Origin: Aquiflexum sp. TKW24L | Lineage (GTDB): Bacteria; Bacteroidota; Bacteroidia; Cytophagales; Cyclobacteriaceae | Assembly (NCBI RefSeq): GCF_023502205.1 | Contig: NZ_JAMFLG010000008.1 | Coordinates: forward strand, 117,810 to 181,809 | Direction of reading: 5' to 3' | Length of the DNA: 64,000 bases | Shown: one piece after another, positions 1 to 9,483 of the stretch | Layout of the letters: every line of letters starts with the position of its first letter | How positions within the stretch are numbered: position 1 is the first letter of the stretch | Notes under the pieces: generated by a model | Databases searched by the model: none | What the model was told of the DNA's origin: nothing | What the model saw: the letters and a program-made list of their open reading frames with translations, nothing else | Made by a program: the position numbers and the translations under genes

Positions 1-767
1 AAAACATCATGGAGCTATATAGATCCGACAATATGTTGGGAAAAACACTCCTAAGTCCATTTGATAACAAATCACTTCTGATCGACAAGTACATTGAATT
101 CAACGAGCTTGACAGGAAATGGAACAAAGTGGATTTGGCAAAACTTGATTTCTCTATTCCTAGGGAGAATTTTAGTGTGACCCAGGATTCTGTGGTCAAG
201 GAAATATCAAAGCTGATCCGGGAAAAGCATTTGTCAGTAGAAAAACCAAACCGAAAGCTGAGCATCATTTATGTCACGGTAAGTGCAAAGGATGAGCAAT
301 TTGCAAAGGTTTTCAACGAGTCAATGGTGGAGCGGGTCAATAACTTTTACCTCGAGACAAAAACAAAAAAGACAGCCGAAAATCTTTCCATCTTACAATC
401 CCAAGCTGATAGTGTCAGAGCGGTATTGGATCAAAACCTGATGGAATTTGCTAATATGGCGGACAGGATCCCTTTCCCCAATTCACTTGTCCAAAGTGCT
501 ACTGTCGACAGTCGGAGAAAGCAGGTGGATATTCAGGCAGCCACTGCGGTATTTGCTGAGATTACTAAGAATCTAGAAATCGCCAAAGTCAACCATCGGA
601 ACAATTCCCCCTTAATTCAGATCATCGACTCGCCAAGATATCCGCTGAAAAGTTCAAGGATCAAACTCCTCAAGGGCATGGTTTATGGTGCGGCATTGAT
701 GGTCTTTGCAACCTTGTTTTTTCTTTACTTAAGACAATTATACCGACTTCATATCGAAGGGAGTTGA
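1..767 (+). CDS. Wzz/chain-length-determinant-like inner membrane protein, 5' end outside window
   Basis: The frame is open to the left edge of the window, so the N-terminus (including the first membrane helix expected for this family) is missing; about 252 residues are visible from the first ATG at position 9. The middle is a long charged helical stretch typical of the periplasmic coiled coil of Wzz proteins (around residues 105-150). The end has a proline-containing segment (DSPRYPLKSSR) followed by a C-terminal transmembrane helix (MVYGAALMVFATLFFLYL), the usual Wzz finish. Such proteins set polysaccharide chain length in the inner membrane. The flippase gene starts 20 bp downstream in the same direction, and the rest of a polysaccharide operon follows. 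The family assignment rests on architecture and context, not on a strong motif. Confidence 0.75.
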   Translation, partial: NIMELYRSDNMLGKTLLSPFDNKSLLIDKYIEFNELDRKWNKVDLAKLDFSIPRENFSVTQDSVVKEISKLIREKHLSVEKPNRKLSIIYVTVSAKDEQFAKVFNESMVERVNNFYLETKTKKTAENLSILQSQADSVRAVLDQNLMEFANMADRIPFPNSLVQSATVDSRRKQVDIQAATAVFAEITKNLEIAKVNHRNNSPLIQIIDSPRYPLKSSRIKLLKGMVYGAALMVFATLFFLYLRQLYRLHIEGS

Positions 768-787
768 ATTTTTGATCATGGGTTGAT

Positions 788-2098
788 ATGATAGAAAAAT
801 TCACTTCCTATTCTTTTACCGGCCTGTTTAAGAACAAATCGATACAGAACTTTATTTTTTTGATCACCATTCAGGCTTCCAATATTGTGATTACGCTGAT
901 ATCTATGCCGATTCTGATCCAGTCTATTGGATTGGACCAGTTTGGTTTGGTCAATCTTTCGCTCTCCGTGATCATTCTTGCCAACATCGTGGTGGGATTC
1001 GGGTACAACCTCAGCGGTCCCAGGGAAGTTGCACTTTATCAAAACGACAAAGAATCCCTTTCACACATTGTTTCCAACATTGTGTTCAGCAAAGTATTGA
1101 TGGCATTATTGGCCACAATAGGGATCATAGTGGCTGTTTTTGGGCTGAACATGTTCAAAGAGTACCAATGGATTCTGCTCTTTTCGGTTCTGCTACTATT
1201 TTCAGAAGCGACCCTTCCCCTATGGTTTTTTCAGGGAATGGAAAAAATGAAGTTGATTTCTATCGCCAATGTATTCAGTAAGCTACTTTACTTGTTAGGG
1301 ATCGTACTTTTCATTCATTCACCTCATCAGGCAAAATGGGTAAATTTCATCATGGGCGGGGCAGGTCTTGGAATCAACGTCCTCTTGCTGCTATTTATCC
1401 ATTACCAGCTCGAGATCAAGTTTTACAAACCCCGATTTGTCCAGCTTTTTGCCTCTCTCAAGGACAATGGACTACTTTTTCTTTCCAATATTGCTTCACA
1501 TATTTCAGTCAATGGTGGCTTGATTGTACTGAGTTTCTTTTCAGTGGCGGAGGTCTTAGGGATGTTCAGTTTGGCAGAAAGGGTATCGATGGTCTTACGG
1601 ATGTTTCCTTCTATGGTCATCCATTCTGTCTATCCCAATGCCACTAAGTTGTTTCAAAATGATTTACACAATTTTATCACCTATGTAAAAAAAGTAAGCT
1701 TCTTTTCTTTGGGTATCTCTTTGACAATTTCTTTTAGTGTATTCTTTTTGGCTCCCTTTATTATTCAATTGCTGGCAAAAAAGGAATTGGTTGAATCTAC
1801 TTCTTACTTGAGGCTTTTAGCATTTATACCCTTCTTGGCCTCCTTGAACATCGTCAATGTGGTAATCTTCCTTGCTAAAGGCCAAAACAACCTGTTGTTC
1901 AAATCCTCATGGATGATGGGAATCTTTATGGTTTCAACCTCGGTTTACCTTACCAGCCAATATGGGGCAATTGGACTTTGCTTTGCGCTTTTGTCAACCG
2001 AAATTGTGGTGTTTTTGATATGCTGTGCCCTGAACTGGATTTATAATAAAGAGTTGATTTTAAATTTCCTTACAAAAAGTAGTAGAAATGAAAGTTGA
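788..2098 (+). CDS. Wzx-type polysaccharide flippase (MATE-like superfamily)
   Basis: This 436-residue protein is almost entirely hydrophobic, with about 12 predicted membrane helices and short charged loops, the layout of Wzx/RfbX lipid-linked oligosaccharide flippases of the MOP superfamily. The N-terminus (IFLITIQASNIVITLISMPI followed by IQSIGLDQFGLVNL) fits the family start, where a helix is followed by a G-x-x-x-F/Y-G turn. Its role would be to flip undecaprenyl-linked repeat units across the inner membrane. It lies between the chain-length gene and a methyltransferase gene; its 3' end overlaps the latter by 11 bp, suggesting translational coupling. Substrate cannot be read from the sequence. 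Confidence 0.85.
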   Translation: MIEKFTSYSFTGLFKNKSIQNFIFLITIQASNIVITLISMPILIQSIGLDQFGLVNLSLSVIILANIVVGFGYNLSGPREVALYQNDKESLSHIVSNIVFSKVLMALLATIGIIVAVFGLNMFKEYQWILLFSVLLLFSEATLPLWFFQGMEKMKLISIANVFSKLLYLLGIVLFIHSPHQAKWVNFIMGGAGLGINVLLLLFIHYQLEIKFYKPRFVQLFASLKDNGLLFLSNIASHISVNGGLIVLSFFSVAEVLGMFSLAERVSMVLRMFPSMVIHSVYPNATKLFQNDLHNFITYVKKVSFFSLGISLTISFSVFFLAPFIIQLLAKKELVESTSYLRLLAFIPFLASLNIVNVVIFLAKGQNNLLFKSSWMMGIFMVSTSVYLTSQYGAIGLCFALLSTEIVVFLICCALNWIYNKELILNFLTKSSRNES

Positions 2099-3014
2099 AA
2101 GAAATAAGGCTTGCCTGGCTTGTGGAAACGAGAAAAATAATACGACTTTCGTTGCCCAAGAAAAGATGCTTGGTTTAGGAGGATCATTTGAATACCTAAA
2201 CTGCGATGCATGCAAGTCCATTCAGCTGGTGGATATCCCTGCTGATATGGATGCTTACTATCCTTCAAACTACTATGCTTTCGGCAATCTAGTTGAAAGT
2301 CACGGTCTGATGAATGTGGTCAAAAAACTGAGAAAAACTCTCTTTGATCGAAACCTGTGGGTGTTTGGTTATCCTGAATACTACAAATGGTTGGCTCCTA
2401 TCGAAATAGAAAAGGATGCTTCCATTGCTGATATTGGCTGTGGAAACGGACAATTGGTGTATGAATTGAAGTGGGCCGGATTTAAAAATCTGTATGGATT
2501 TGATCCCTATCTACCGGAAGAGAAGTCAATGGAAGGCCTTCGCCTGGAGAGAAAAGATGTGTACAAAGTATCAGGACAATACGACCTTGTCATGCTTCAC
2601 CATTCATTTGAGCATATGGAGAACCCAGTTCAAGTGATGGAGAAATTAAATACCATTCTTAAAAAAGGGGGTAAACTTTTGATTCGTGTACCGGTAACAG
2701 ATGCGGAAGTCTGGAAACAGGAAAAAACAGATTGGTTTCAGATTGATGCCCCAAGACATTTTTTTATACCAAGCAAAAATGCGATGAAAATACTCGGAGA
2801 AAAATGCGGACTTAAACTCACACAAGTGATTTTTGACAGCAATGAATTCCAGTTTATCATCACTGATATGTATAAAAATAATCAACCAATGATCGGAAAT
2901 AATCCGAATAAGTCGGTGAATCGAGAGACGAGAGTTAAATTACAGCAAAAAGCCAAAATACTAAACGCGACGGATCAAGGCGATCAGGCATGTTTCTATT
3001 TTGAGAAAGCCTGA
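2088..3014 (+). CDS. class I SAM-dependent methyltransferase with N-terminal Cys-rich motif
   Basis: This 308-residue protein starts with two cysteine pairs (CLACG near residue 10 and CDAC near residue 38) that look like a small zinc-binding knuckle, followed by a class I methyltransferase core. Motif I is ADIGCGNGQLVYEL (about residues 113-126), and the downstream HHSFEHMENP segment is typical of the Methyltransf_23 group. This domain order is common in sugar- and polysaccharide-modifying methyltransferases. It would act in the cytoplasm on a nucleotide sugar or a lipid-linked glycan. The gene overlaps the end of the flippase gene and is followed by a GT2 glycosyltransferase gene. The acceptor is unknown. 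Confidence 0.85.
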   Translation: MKVERNKACLACGNEKNNTTFVAQEKMLGLGGSFEYLNCDACKSIQLVDIPADMDAYYPSNYYAFGNLVESHGLMNVVKKLRKTLFDRNLWVFGYPEYYKWLAPIEIEKDASIADIGCGNGQLVYELKWAGFKNLYGFDPYLPEEKSMEGLRLERKDVYKVSGQYDLVMLHHSFEHMENPVQVMEKLNTILKKGGKLLIRVPVTDAEVWKQEKTDWFQIDAPRHFFIPSKNAMKILGEKCGLKLTQVIFDSNEFQFIITDMYKNNQPMIGNNPNKSVNRETRVKLQQKAKILNATDQGDQACFYFEKA

Positions 3015-3042
3015 AATAAATAAGAAAAAACAAAATTATTAC

Positions 3043-3969
3043 ATGGAAAGTGTAAGAAATCCCTCTGTAGGAATAGTGATAATCAATTGGAATAGTTATG
3101 TCCATACGCACCAATGCCTGCTTTCATTGAAAAAAGTCATCTACCCAAATTTTAAAGTATTCATCGTAGACAATAGATCCACGGATGGATCCGGGAGACA
3201 ATTGAAGGAAGAGCATGGGGATTTTGCCCATTTTATCTTCCATCATGAAAATGCGGGCTTTGCGGGAGGTAACAATATCGGTATTGCTGAAGTAATAAGA
3301 CAAGGGTTCGATTACCTGATGCTTCTCAATAATGACACGGAATCTAAACCTGATTTCCTGAATCATTTAGTGAAAACATTAGAAGAAAACCCCTCTATTG
3401 GAGCAGTTCAACCCAAGTTTTTTTTTCTCTTGAATAAAACTAAAATCTGGAATGCCGGAGGAAAGTTCGTTTCTTTTTTAGGCATTAGCAGGACAATCGG
3501 CTATAATCAGGCAGATCAGAAAAAATTTAACCAACCCAAAACCATTGATTGGATTACAGGTTGTGGGTTTATGGTTTCCACAGCTATCATTAAGGAAGTT
3601 GGCATGCTAAATGAAAAATTCTTTATCTACTACGAGGATGTGGATTGGTCCTTTCGTATAAGAAAAGCAGGATTTAAGCTGGCATATGAGCCTAAATCAG
3701 TAGTGTATCATGAAGCCGGCATGGCCCATAAATCCAAAGTGAAAAAAAAAGAAGGGTATGTCAATCCATTCGTCCATTACCTTAGGAGCAGAAATCAAAT
3801 ATGGTTGTTGAGGAAATATACCCCATGGTATTTTGCTCCAACTGTTACCTTATTTATGATGTTCAAGAACCTTGCTATTATGGCATACTTTGTTTTCCGT
3901 AAAAGATTTAAAAAGCTTACTTTTGCAGCCAAAGGTTTAAAAGAAGGAATTTTCCACGAAGGAATTTAA
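3043..3969 (+). CDS. glycosyltransferase family 2 (rhamnosyltransferase-like)
   Basis: The protein of about 308 residues opens with SVGIVIINWNSY, the first strand of GT-A glycosyltransferases, then FIVDNRSTDGS and LLNNDTE, the DxD-like metal/nucleotide-sugar site. Later come TGCGFMVS and YYEDVDWSFRIRKAGF, the ED catalytic-base region seen in GT2 rhamnosyltransferase-like enzymes. A hydrophobic C-terminal segment could attach it to the inner membrane. I chose the ATG at 3043 because it sits a few residues before the first strand; an in-frame TTG at 3001 would add a Lys-rich 14-residue leader inside the end of the previous gene. It should add one sugar to the undecaprenyl-linked repeat unit. 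Donor and acceptor are not deducible. Confidence 0.9.
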   Translation: MESVRNPSVGIVIINWNSYVHTHQCLLSLKKVIYPNFKVFIVDNRSTDGSGRQLKEEHGDFAHFIFHHENAGFAGGNNIGIAEVIRQGFDYLMLLNNDTESKPDFLNHLVKTLEENPSIGAVQPKFFFLLNKTKIWNAGGKFVSFLGISRTIGYNQADQKKFNQPKTIDWITGCGFMVSTAIIKEVGMLNEKFFIYYEDVDWSFRIRKAGFKLAYEPKSVVYHEAGMAHKSKVKKKEGYVNPFVHYLRSRNQIWLLRKYTPWYFAPTVTLFMMFKNLAIMAYFVFRKRFKKLTFAAKGLKEGIFHEGI

Positions 3970-3977
3970 ATTAAATA

Positions 3978-4970
3978 ATGAAATCTATATTAATTACAGG
4001 TGTAGCGGGGCTTTTGGGTTCCCGGCTTGCAGATTGGTTGCTTACAAACAAAAAAGAATATCAAATTATTGGAATAGATAACCTCTCCGGAGGATATACC
4101 GAAAACATTCCTTCAGGAGTTAAATTCCACAACATAGACATCGCCACAGGGGATCTATCAGCTATTTTTTCTCAGAATAATGTGGAGTACGTTTTTCATC
4201 TCGCTGCTTATGCAGCGGAAGGTCTCAGCCCGTTTATCAGGATGTTCAATTATACCAACAATCTTGTAGCCACAGCCAATATTGTCAATAACTGTATCAT
4301 CTATAACACCAAGCGATTGGTATTTACCTCCAGTATGGCCACCTACGGAGTGGGGAATCCCCCCTTTGATGAGAGCCATCAGCCGGCACCCATTGACCCA
4401 TACGGAGTAGCCAAATATGCATGTGAATTAGACATTCAGATTGCTGGCGACCAACACGGACTTGATTGGTGCATTCTCCGACCTCATAATGTTTATGGTT
4501 TAAACCAAAATATTTGGGACAAATACAGAAATGTTCTTGGGATCTGGATGTATCAGAAACTGAACGGAGAGCCTTTCTCCATTTTTGGGACAGGAGAACA
4601 ATTGCGGGCCTTTACCTATATAGATGACATATTGGAACCACTTTGGCTTGCAGCCACTAAGCTCGAAGCATCCAAGCACATCATCAACTTAGGAGGGACT
4701 AAGGAATTTAGTATTAAAGAATCCGCAGAAATGCTTGCTGAGATTGTCGGTGGCCATGAAATCGAGTATTTTGAGTCTAGACATGAAGTTAAATTAGCTT
4801 TTGCTACCCATGAGAAATCAAAAGAAATTTTGAATTTTGAAGATAAGACAAGCCTGAGAGACGGTTTGCAAATAATGTGGGATTGGGCAAAAAAACAACC
4901 TAAAAGGGAGCGGTTCCAATGGGAGGAATATGAGGTTGAAAAAGGTATTTATTCCTTTTGGAAGAAATAG
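3978..4970 (+). CDS. NAD-dependent epimerase/dehydratase (extended SDR, UDP-glucose 4-epimerase-like)
   Basis: This 330-residue protein begins ILITGVAGLLGSRLADWLL, the GxxGxxG Rossmann motif. The active site is visible as TSSMATYG (catalytic Ser) followed by DPYGVAKYACE (YxxxK). LRPHNVYGLNQN and the later FTYIDDI are typical of GalE-like nucleotide-sugar epimerases and dehydratases. Length fits the family (310-340). It would make or epimerise a nucleotide-sugar precursor for the surface glycan encoded around it. It starts 8 bp after the GT2 gene, so it is in the same operon; immediately downstream is a wrecked gene. The exact sugar is uncertain. Confidence 0.88.
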   Translation: MKSILITGVAGLLGSRLADWLLTNKKEYQIIGIDNLSGGYTENIPSGVKFHNIDIATGDLSAIFSQNNVEYVFHLAAYAAEGLSPFIRMFNYTNNLVATANIVNNCIIYNTKRLVFTSSMATYGVGNPPFDESHQPAPIDPYGVAKYACELDIQIAGDQHGLDWCILRPHNVYGLNQNIWDKYRNVLGIWMYQKLNGEPFSIFGTGEQLRAFTYIDDILEPLWLAATKLEASKHIINLGGTKEFSIKESAEMLAEIVGGHEIEYFESRHEVKLAFATHEKSKEILNFEDKTSLRDGLQIMWDWAKKQPKRERFQWEEYEVEKGIYSFWKK

Positions 4971-4971
4971 A

Positions 4972-5519
4972 ATGACTGACAACACGAAACCTGATGAGTC
5001 CCATTTTCCAGACATTGAAGCTTATTCTAAATAAATTGGTGGGAGCTCGGAGGTTCTTGAAGAAGCTTTCAAACTCAAAAACCAATACCATAAATTGTTG
5101 GTCAATGAAAAAAACGCCCATAAAAGGGAGACTTTGTACGCCTAATTCTAACCAAATCTCCTTCGGTTTTATGGCAGGACAGCCAAATAGGATGATTCTG
5201 TACCGGAAGAAAATTTATCCTTGTGATGCCAAATATACTTTTTGGACCAATAGCTGTAACCATGATTCATGACAATTCCAGCTCCGGCGGGTTGGTCAGG
5301 ACCTTGGGCGAAACCAGATTTGTTAACTATGAAACTGTATTGCCAATCCCCAAATACAAATACAGTACTTTTAAAAATAACAGGATCAAGCCTGATTGGA
5401 TCATCGGTATAGAACAAAGTAAGTTTTTATTGAATATATTCAGGGGGATAAAAGTCAAAGGAAGATGCCCTGTGAGATTTACCGTGACTTTGATCTGCCA
5501 AAAGCCTGAAATGCATTGA
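4972..5519 (+). pseudogene. decayed gene remnant in the polysaccharide operon, possibly a methyltransferase
   Basis: An ATG one base after the epimerase stop opens a coding-like frame (MTDNTKPDESHFPDIEAYSK) that hits TAA at 5032. The same frame then continues coding-like (IGGSSEVLEEAFKLKNQYHK...), with further stops at about 5143, 5149 and 5188. From about 5223 the coding-like sequence moves to another frame (NILFGPIAVTMIHDNSSSGG), which runs to the TGA at 5517-5519. The N-terminal pattern and the closing VTLICQKP resemble class I methyltransferases, but no SAM-binding GxGxG motif is left, so the centre seems deleted. No intact protein can be made. The remnant overlaps the TTG start of the next gene by 4 bases. 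The family guess is weak; the decay itself is clear. Confidence 0.6.
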
Positions 5520-6907
5520 TCGCACAGATACTCTTTATTTTTGCCCTTTTGGGTTATGCCATACTCCTGTATTATACGCTGAAGGCCATGGCCTTCAAAG
5601 GGAAATGGGAGTATGTCGTCTATTTCCTTGCAGCATATCTTCCATTCCACATTACTTTTTTGAGCTTGGTTTTTCAGGCTACCGAATCTACACTGCCAGT
5701 CACCTTGGTCCAACTGGCTAAAGACCTGATGGTCATTTTTGCAGTACTGCTTTTTGTATTGTACAACAGAAAAATATTTGATTACCCCTTCAGGATTCAG
5801 ATTGTCGACTACCTGTTTTTAGCATTCATAGGACTAGCTTTCCTGTTTCTTTTATTGCCCATCGGCGAAACAGGTTTTGTCAACAAAGCCCTTTATTTCA
5901 AAACAATGCTTATTCCCTGCCTGGTTTATTTTGTCGGACGGAATACGGTATTTGAAGACCTGGAAGTCAAGCGGCTCTTTCAGGTTATTTTTATAATTAC
6001 ACTTTCCGCATTTGCTGTCAACCTTCTTGAAGGCTTTTTCAATGTCCATTTACAGAATTTTACAGGATATGCAGTTTTCAATCAGGTGGTCTACAACATG
6101 GAGCCATCCGGAAACTTTGGATTAGCCTGGACATTTGAAACACAGGCGATAACAAAGCGGTTTGCTTCCTTCTTTTCAGACCCTTTGGAACTCGCAAGTT
6201 CAGTTCTCTTAGGTTTTGCTGCCGGTCTGATCTGGTTTTTGACTTCCAAAAGAGAACATTCATTTCCTTACATTTTGGTCATGATCTGTGCCATGGGAAG
6301 CTTGTTTTTCTCAAGTTCAAGGGCGGCATTTGGGGCATTTTTTATCATGATATTTTTTATTGCAGTGATTTTCAAACTCAACAGATTGATTCTTTTTGGG
6401 TTTGGTTTGTTCTTGTCCTTTGTAATTTTCGTGATATTCTTTGCGTCGGAGGATTTCTATTATTTCGTGGTGGATACACTTACTTTCCAAAATGCCTCTA
6501 GTGTCGGCCACGTGGTAGAATGGCTAATAGCGCTCGAATCTATGATTGCAAACCCTCTAGGAATCGGACTCGCCATGAGTGGCAACTCCGGAAGCGTAAC
6601 AGAAGAAGCTAGGGTCGGTGGGGAAAATCAATTCCTGATTTATGGTGTACAGTTAGGTTTATTAGGATTGCTTTTGTTTATTATTTTGCTTTACTACGCA
6701 ATCCAACGGTCCATCAAGGTTTTTAGAATGACTGACAATGTCATGTCAGCAAGGATAGCATTTACCGGGGCTGCGGTAAAAACCGGGCTCTTGTTGCCCT
6801 TATTTACCGCCAATGCTGATCTGTACGCTTATGTTAGCTGGATTTCATGGTGGATGATAGGCTACTCAATGAACGAATATTCCAAAATCAAGCATGGGAA
6901 GGGCTAA
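5516..6907 (+). CDS. O-antigen polymerase/ligase-like membrane protein (Wzy/WaaL type)
   Basis: This 463-residue polytopic membrane protein has 10 or more hydrophobic helices and a large loop about residues 165-215. FFSDPLELASSVLLG and SLFFSSSRAAFGAFFIM match the conserved part of the O-antigen ligase/polymerase (Wzy_C) family. In this locus it most likely joins flipped repeat units (Wzy). An in-frame TGA lies at 5507, so translation must start after it. The TTG at 5516 gives a full first helix (IAQILFIFALLGYAILLYY), while the next ATG at 5588 would cut that helix off. The TTG overlaps the stop of the dead gene upstream, so coupling may have been lost when that gene decayed. It overlaps the next gene by 14 bp. 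Confidence 0.8.
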   Translation: MIAQILFIFALLGYAILLYYTLKAMAFKGKWEYVVYFLAAYLPFHITFLSLVFQATESTLPVTLVQLAKDLMVIFAVLLFVLYNRKIFDYPFRIQIVDYLFLAFIGLAFLFLLLPIGETGFVNKALYFKTMLIPCLVYFVGRNTVFEDLEVKRLFQVIFIITLSAFAVNLLEGFFNVHLQNFTGYAVFNQVVYNMEPSGNFGLAWTFETQAITKRFASFFSDPLELASSVLLGFAAGLIWFLTSKREHSFPYILVMICAMGSLFFSSSRAAFGAFFIMIFFIAVIFKLNRLILFGFGLFLSFVIFVIFFASEDFYYFVVDTLTFQNASSVGHVVEWLIALESMIANPLGIGLAMSGNSGSVTEEARVGGENQFLIYGVQLGLLGLLLFIILLYYAIQRSIKVFRMTDNVMSARIAFTGAAVKTGLLLPLFTANADLYAYVSWISWWMIGYSMNEYSKIKHGKG

Positions 6908-8027
6908 GTCAAAAGTACTGGTGGATGTGTTTTACCTGTATGTGGCCCAAACAGGAATCAAGACATATATGCTCACACTTTGCGAGGAGATTTCGAATAA
7001 TCCCGATAGCGAATTTGATTATGTCATCAGCCCGGATTTTCGGAAAGTCAACCAAAATCAGTTCTTCCGTGGCAAAACTGCCAAATGGAAAAATATCCTT
7101 TTCCAACTCCTCTACTTCGTCAGAAAACAGTTTGCACTTCCAGTTCTTTCCTATGTCAACCAGGCAGATCTTGTTTTGAGCCCAGACATAATGAGTCCGA
7201 TTTGGGCAAGAGGGAAAAAGGTTTCGGTCATTCATGACACTTTCTTTTGGGACAATCCTGAGCATTACCAAAGTCTCTGGTTAAAGTATTACTTGTATTA
7301 TCTGGAAAAAGGTTTGAGGAAAAACGGAGAAATCATCACCATCACCCATTTTTCAAAAATGAAGTTGCAGGAATTACCCGCCTTCAAATCCATTCCCATC
7401 AGGGTGGTGTACCAAGCTTCAGGACTTTCGGAAGCAAAATTGGAAATTGCCCATGCCGAAAAATCCCCAAGGTATTTCCTTCATGTGGGCGTATTGGAAA
7501 AAAGGAAAAATCTCGGCTTGCTGATTTCAGCTTTTGAGAAACTTGTCCGGCAGCAGGATTACGAAGATATTCAGCTTGTCTTGGTGGGCCAAAGAGGACC
7601 ACGGGAAACACTCGATGACCACGATCATTTGATCAGTTTGGTAGATTCCTTGGGACTGAAAAGCAAAGTCATTTTCACAGGATATGTTACCCAAGAAAAA
7701 CTTGCTTCCTATTTCCAACACGCATTGGCTTATGTCTTCCCCTCGGCCAATGAAGGCTTTGGGTTGCCGATTTTGGAGGCTTTTTCTTTTGGATTGCCCG
7801 TCATCATCTCCAGACAGGGAGCATTGATGGAAGTAGCAGGAGGTGCTGCTTTGGTTTTGGAAAATAATGACACCCCATCCTTGCAGAAAGCCATGGAACT
7901 TTTGGTGAAGGATTCTGACCTCAGAAAGGAATTGGGTGAAAAGGGGAGAATCAGGTTGAAGGAATTTTCCACGGAGAAGTTTTTCCTATCTTTGGAGCAG
8001 GCATTTAAAGAAATTCTGAATGGGTAA
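6894..8027 (+). CDS. glycosyltransferase family 4/1 (GT-B fold)
   Basis: The 377-residue protein shows a GT-B layout. The N-terminal Rossmann half opens with [20 protein letters not shown]; the C-terminal half carries [21 protein letters not shown] and the nucleotide-sugar-binding E-x7-E region [19 protein letters not shown]. These are hallmarks of GT4 enzymes that transfer sugars to lipid-linked glycans at the cytoplasmic side of the membrane. It overlaps the polymerase gene by 14 bp and the acyltransferase gene by 8 bp. Donor and linkage are not deducible. Confidence 0.9.
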   Translation: MGRAKSKVLVDVFYLYVAQTGIKTYMLTLCEEISNNPDSEFDYVISPDFRKVNQNQFFRGKTAKWKNILFQLLYFVRKQFALPVLSYVNQADLVLSPDIMSPIWARGKKVSVIHDTFFWDNPEHYQSLWLKYYLYYLEKGLRKNGEIITITHFSKMKLQELPAFKSIPIRVVYQASGLSEAKLEIAHAEKSPRYFLHVGVLEKRKNLGLLISAFEKLVRQQDYEDIQLVLVGQRGPRETLDDHDHLISLVDSLGLKSKVIFTGYVTQEKLASYFQHALAYVFPSANEGFGLPILEAFSFGLPVIISRQGALMEVAGGAALVLENNDTPSLQKAMELLVKDSDLRKELGEKGRIRLKEFSTEKFFLSLEQAFKEILNG

Positions 8028-8724
8028 TTTCCTAGGCAAAACCGTCTCCAAACTCACAGGCATCGACCTCAGCGACCGCTTTGGTGGTAAATGGGACTCC
8101 ATTTCGACTTTGGGGGTGATGGCAAGGATGGGAATCTGGATGGTCCGGGGATTGTGGCTCCGATGGAGATTTGGAGCTGTCAAAGGGCTATTTTTGATCG
8201 GAAAAGGTGTGACTGTCAGACAGGCATCTTATATCCACGTAGGCCGCAATTTCATTGCCCAAGACCATTGTGAGATCAATGGACTGTCCCAAAAAGGATT
8301 AATTTTCGGAGATAAAGTCACCATTGGGAGTTATGCCATCATCAGACCGACTAACCTGTATGGTGGTGAAGCCGGAGTCGGACTGAAAGTCGGAAACAAC
8401 AGCAGCATCGGGCCTTATGCATATATCGGCTGCTCAGGCTATATCGAAATCGGGGATAACGTGATGATGTCACCAAGGGTGAGTATTTATTCTGAAAACC
8501 ATAATTTTTCTCAAACCGAAAGCCCCATGATTGAACAGGGAGTTACCCGCTCTTTCGTAAAAATAGAAGATGACTGTTGGTTAGCTGCCAATTCTGTCAT
8601 CCTCGCAGGCGTGACTGTGGGCAAAGGTTCAGTTGTCGCAGCAGGGAGTATCGTCACCAAAGATGTGCCACCATACAGCATCGTGGGAGGAAATCCTGCC
8701 CGGATCATCAAAAGCAGAAAGTAA
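8020..8724 (+). CDS. left-handed beta-helix (hexapeptide repeat) acyltransferase
   Basis: The 234-residue protein has repeated hexapeptides of the [LIV]-G-x4 type from about residue 65 ([49 protein letters not shown]). A conserved tail follows: [20 protein letters not shown] and [16 protein letters not shown]. This matches WbbJ/maltose-acetyltransferase-like enzymes, which O-acetylate sugars using acetyl-CoA. SENHNF probably carries the catalytic His. It most likely decorates the repeat unit. The gene overlaps the preceding GT4 gene by 8 bp, and the next gene starts directly after its stop codon. Confidence 0.88.
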   Translation: MGNFLGKTVSKLTGIDLSDRFGGKWDSISTLGVMARMGIWMVRGLWLRWRFGAVKGLFLIGKGVTVRQASYIHVGRNFIAQDHCEINGLSQKGLIFGDKVTIGSYAIIRPTNLYGGEAGVGLKVGNNSSIGPYAYIGCSGYIEIGDNVMMSPRVSIYSENHNFSQTESPMIEQGVTRSFVKIEDDCWLAANSVILAGVTVGKGSVVAAGSIVTKDVPPYSIVGGNPARIIKSRK

Positions 8725-9483
8725 ATGAGGAATAAATCGGTAAATACATGGAAACATTTCGGAAAAGAGGACCCTTATTATGGGGTACTTTCTGACCAAA
8801 AATATAAATCCGAAAACCTTACCTCAGAAGGCTTGACCGAGTTTTTTGCGACCGGAGAGGTCTATGTGGCTGAGACCCTTCAAAAGATCAAACAATTATA
8901 CAATTCTGATTTATCCAACTCCGCTATCCTAGATTTTGGTTGTGGAGTCGGCCGATTGGCGATTCCCTTTTCTTTTGTCACCAAAAACAAGACCATGGGA
9001 ATCGATGTTTCCCAAGACATCTTGGAAAAGGCAAAAAACCATGCAGTAGAAATGGGAGCTGAAAATGTGGAATTCCTACTATCTGAAGGCAAGGCCCTGC
9101 CCGATACCGACAAATTTGATTTTATCAATTCCTATATTGTCCTGCAACATATTGAGACAAAAACCGGGTTGGCGATCATCCAACAGCTTTTGGACAAACT
9201 TGAAATCGGTGGCGTCATGCAGATTCAGGCCACATATGGCAATAATTGGCCCAAGATCAAATATTACCATTATTACCTCAGGGCAAATTATTCCCTGTAC
9301 AACTTTGTGTATTCCAGTCTCAAAAATCGAAAATTGGAAGCTGAGCCAATGATGCAGATGAACAGCTATGACCCTAAGATACTGTTCGGTCTTTTTTCGA
9401 AATATTCCAATTCCATCCATGTGGAGCTGACAGACCATACAGGATTTTTGGGAGCTTCATACCTATTCAAAAGGGAATTTTGA
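8725..9483 (+). CDS. class I SAM-dependent methyltransferase
   Basis: The 252-residue protein has motif I ILDFGCGVGRLAIPF (about residues 70-84), an acidic strand end GIDVS that would bind the SAM ribose, and FINSYIVLQHIETKTG as the post-motif region. The C-terminal part has no recognisable substrate domain. In this context it should methylate a sugar of the repeat unit or cap the growing chain. It begins at the base after the acyltransferase stop and shares a TGATG overlap with the next glycosyltransferase. The acceptor is unknown. Confidence 0.85.
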   Translation: MRNKSVNTWKHFGKEDPYYGVLSDQKYKSENLTSEGLTEFFATGEVYVAETLQKIKQLYNSDLSNSAILDFGCGVGRLAIPFSFVTKNKTMGIDVSQDILEKAKNHAVEMGAENVEFLLSEGKALPDTDKFDFINSYIVLQHIETKTGLAIIQQLLDKLEIGGVMQIQATYGNNWPKIKYYHYYLRANYSLYNFVYSSLKNRKLEAEPMMQMNSYDPKILFGLFSKYSNSIHVELTDHTGFLGASYLFKREF

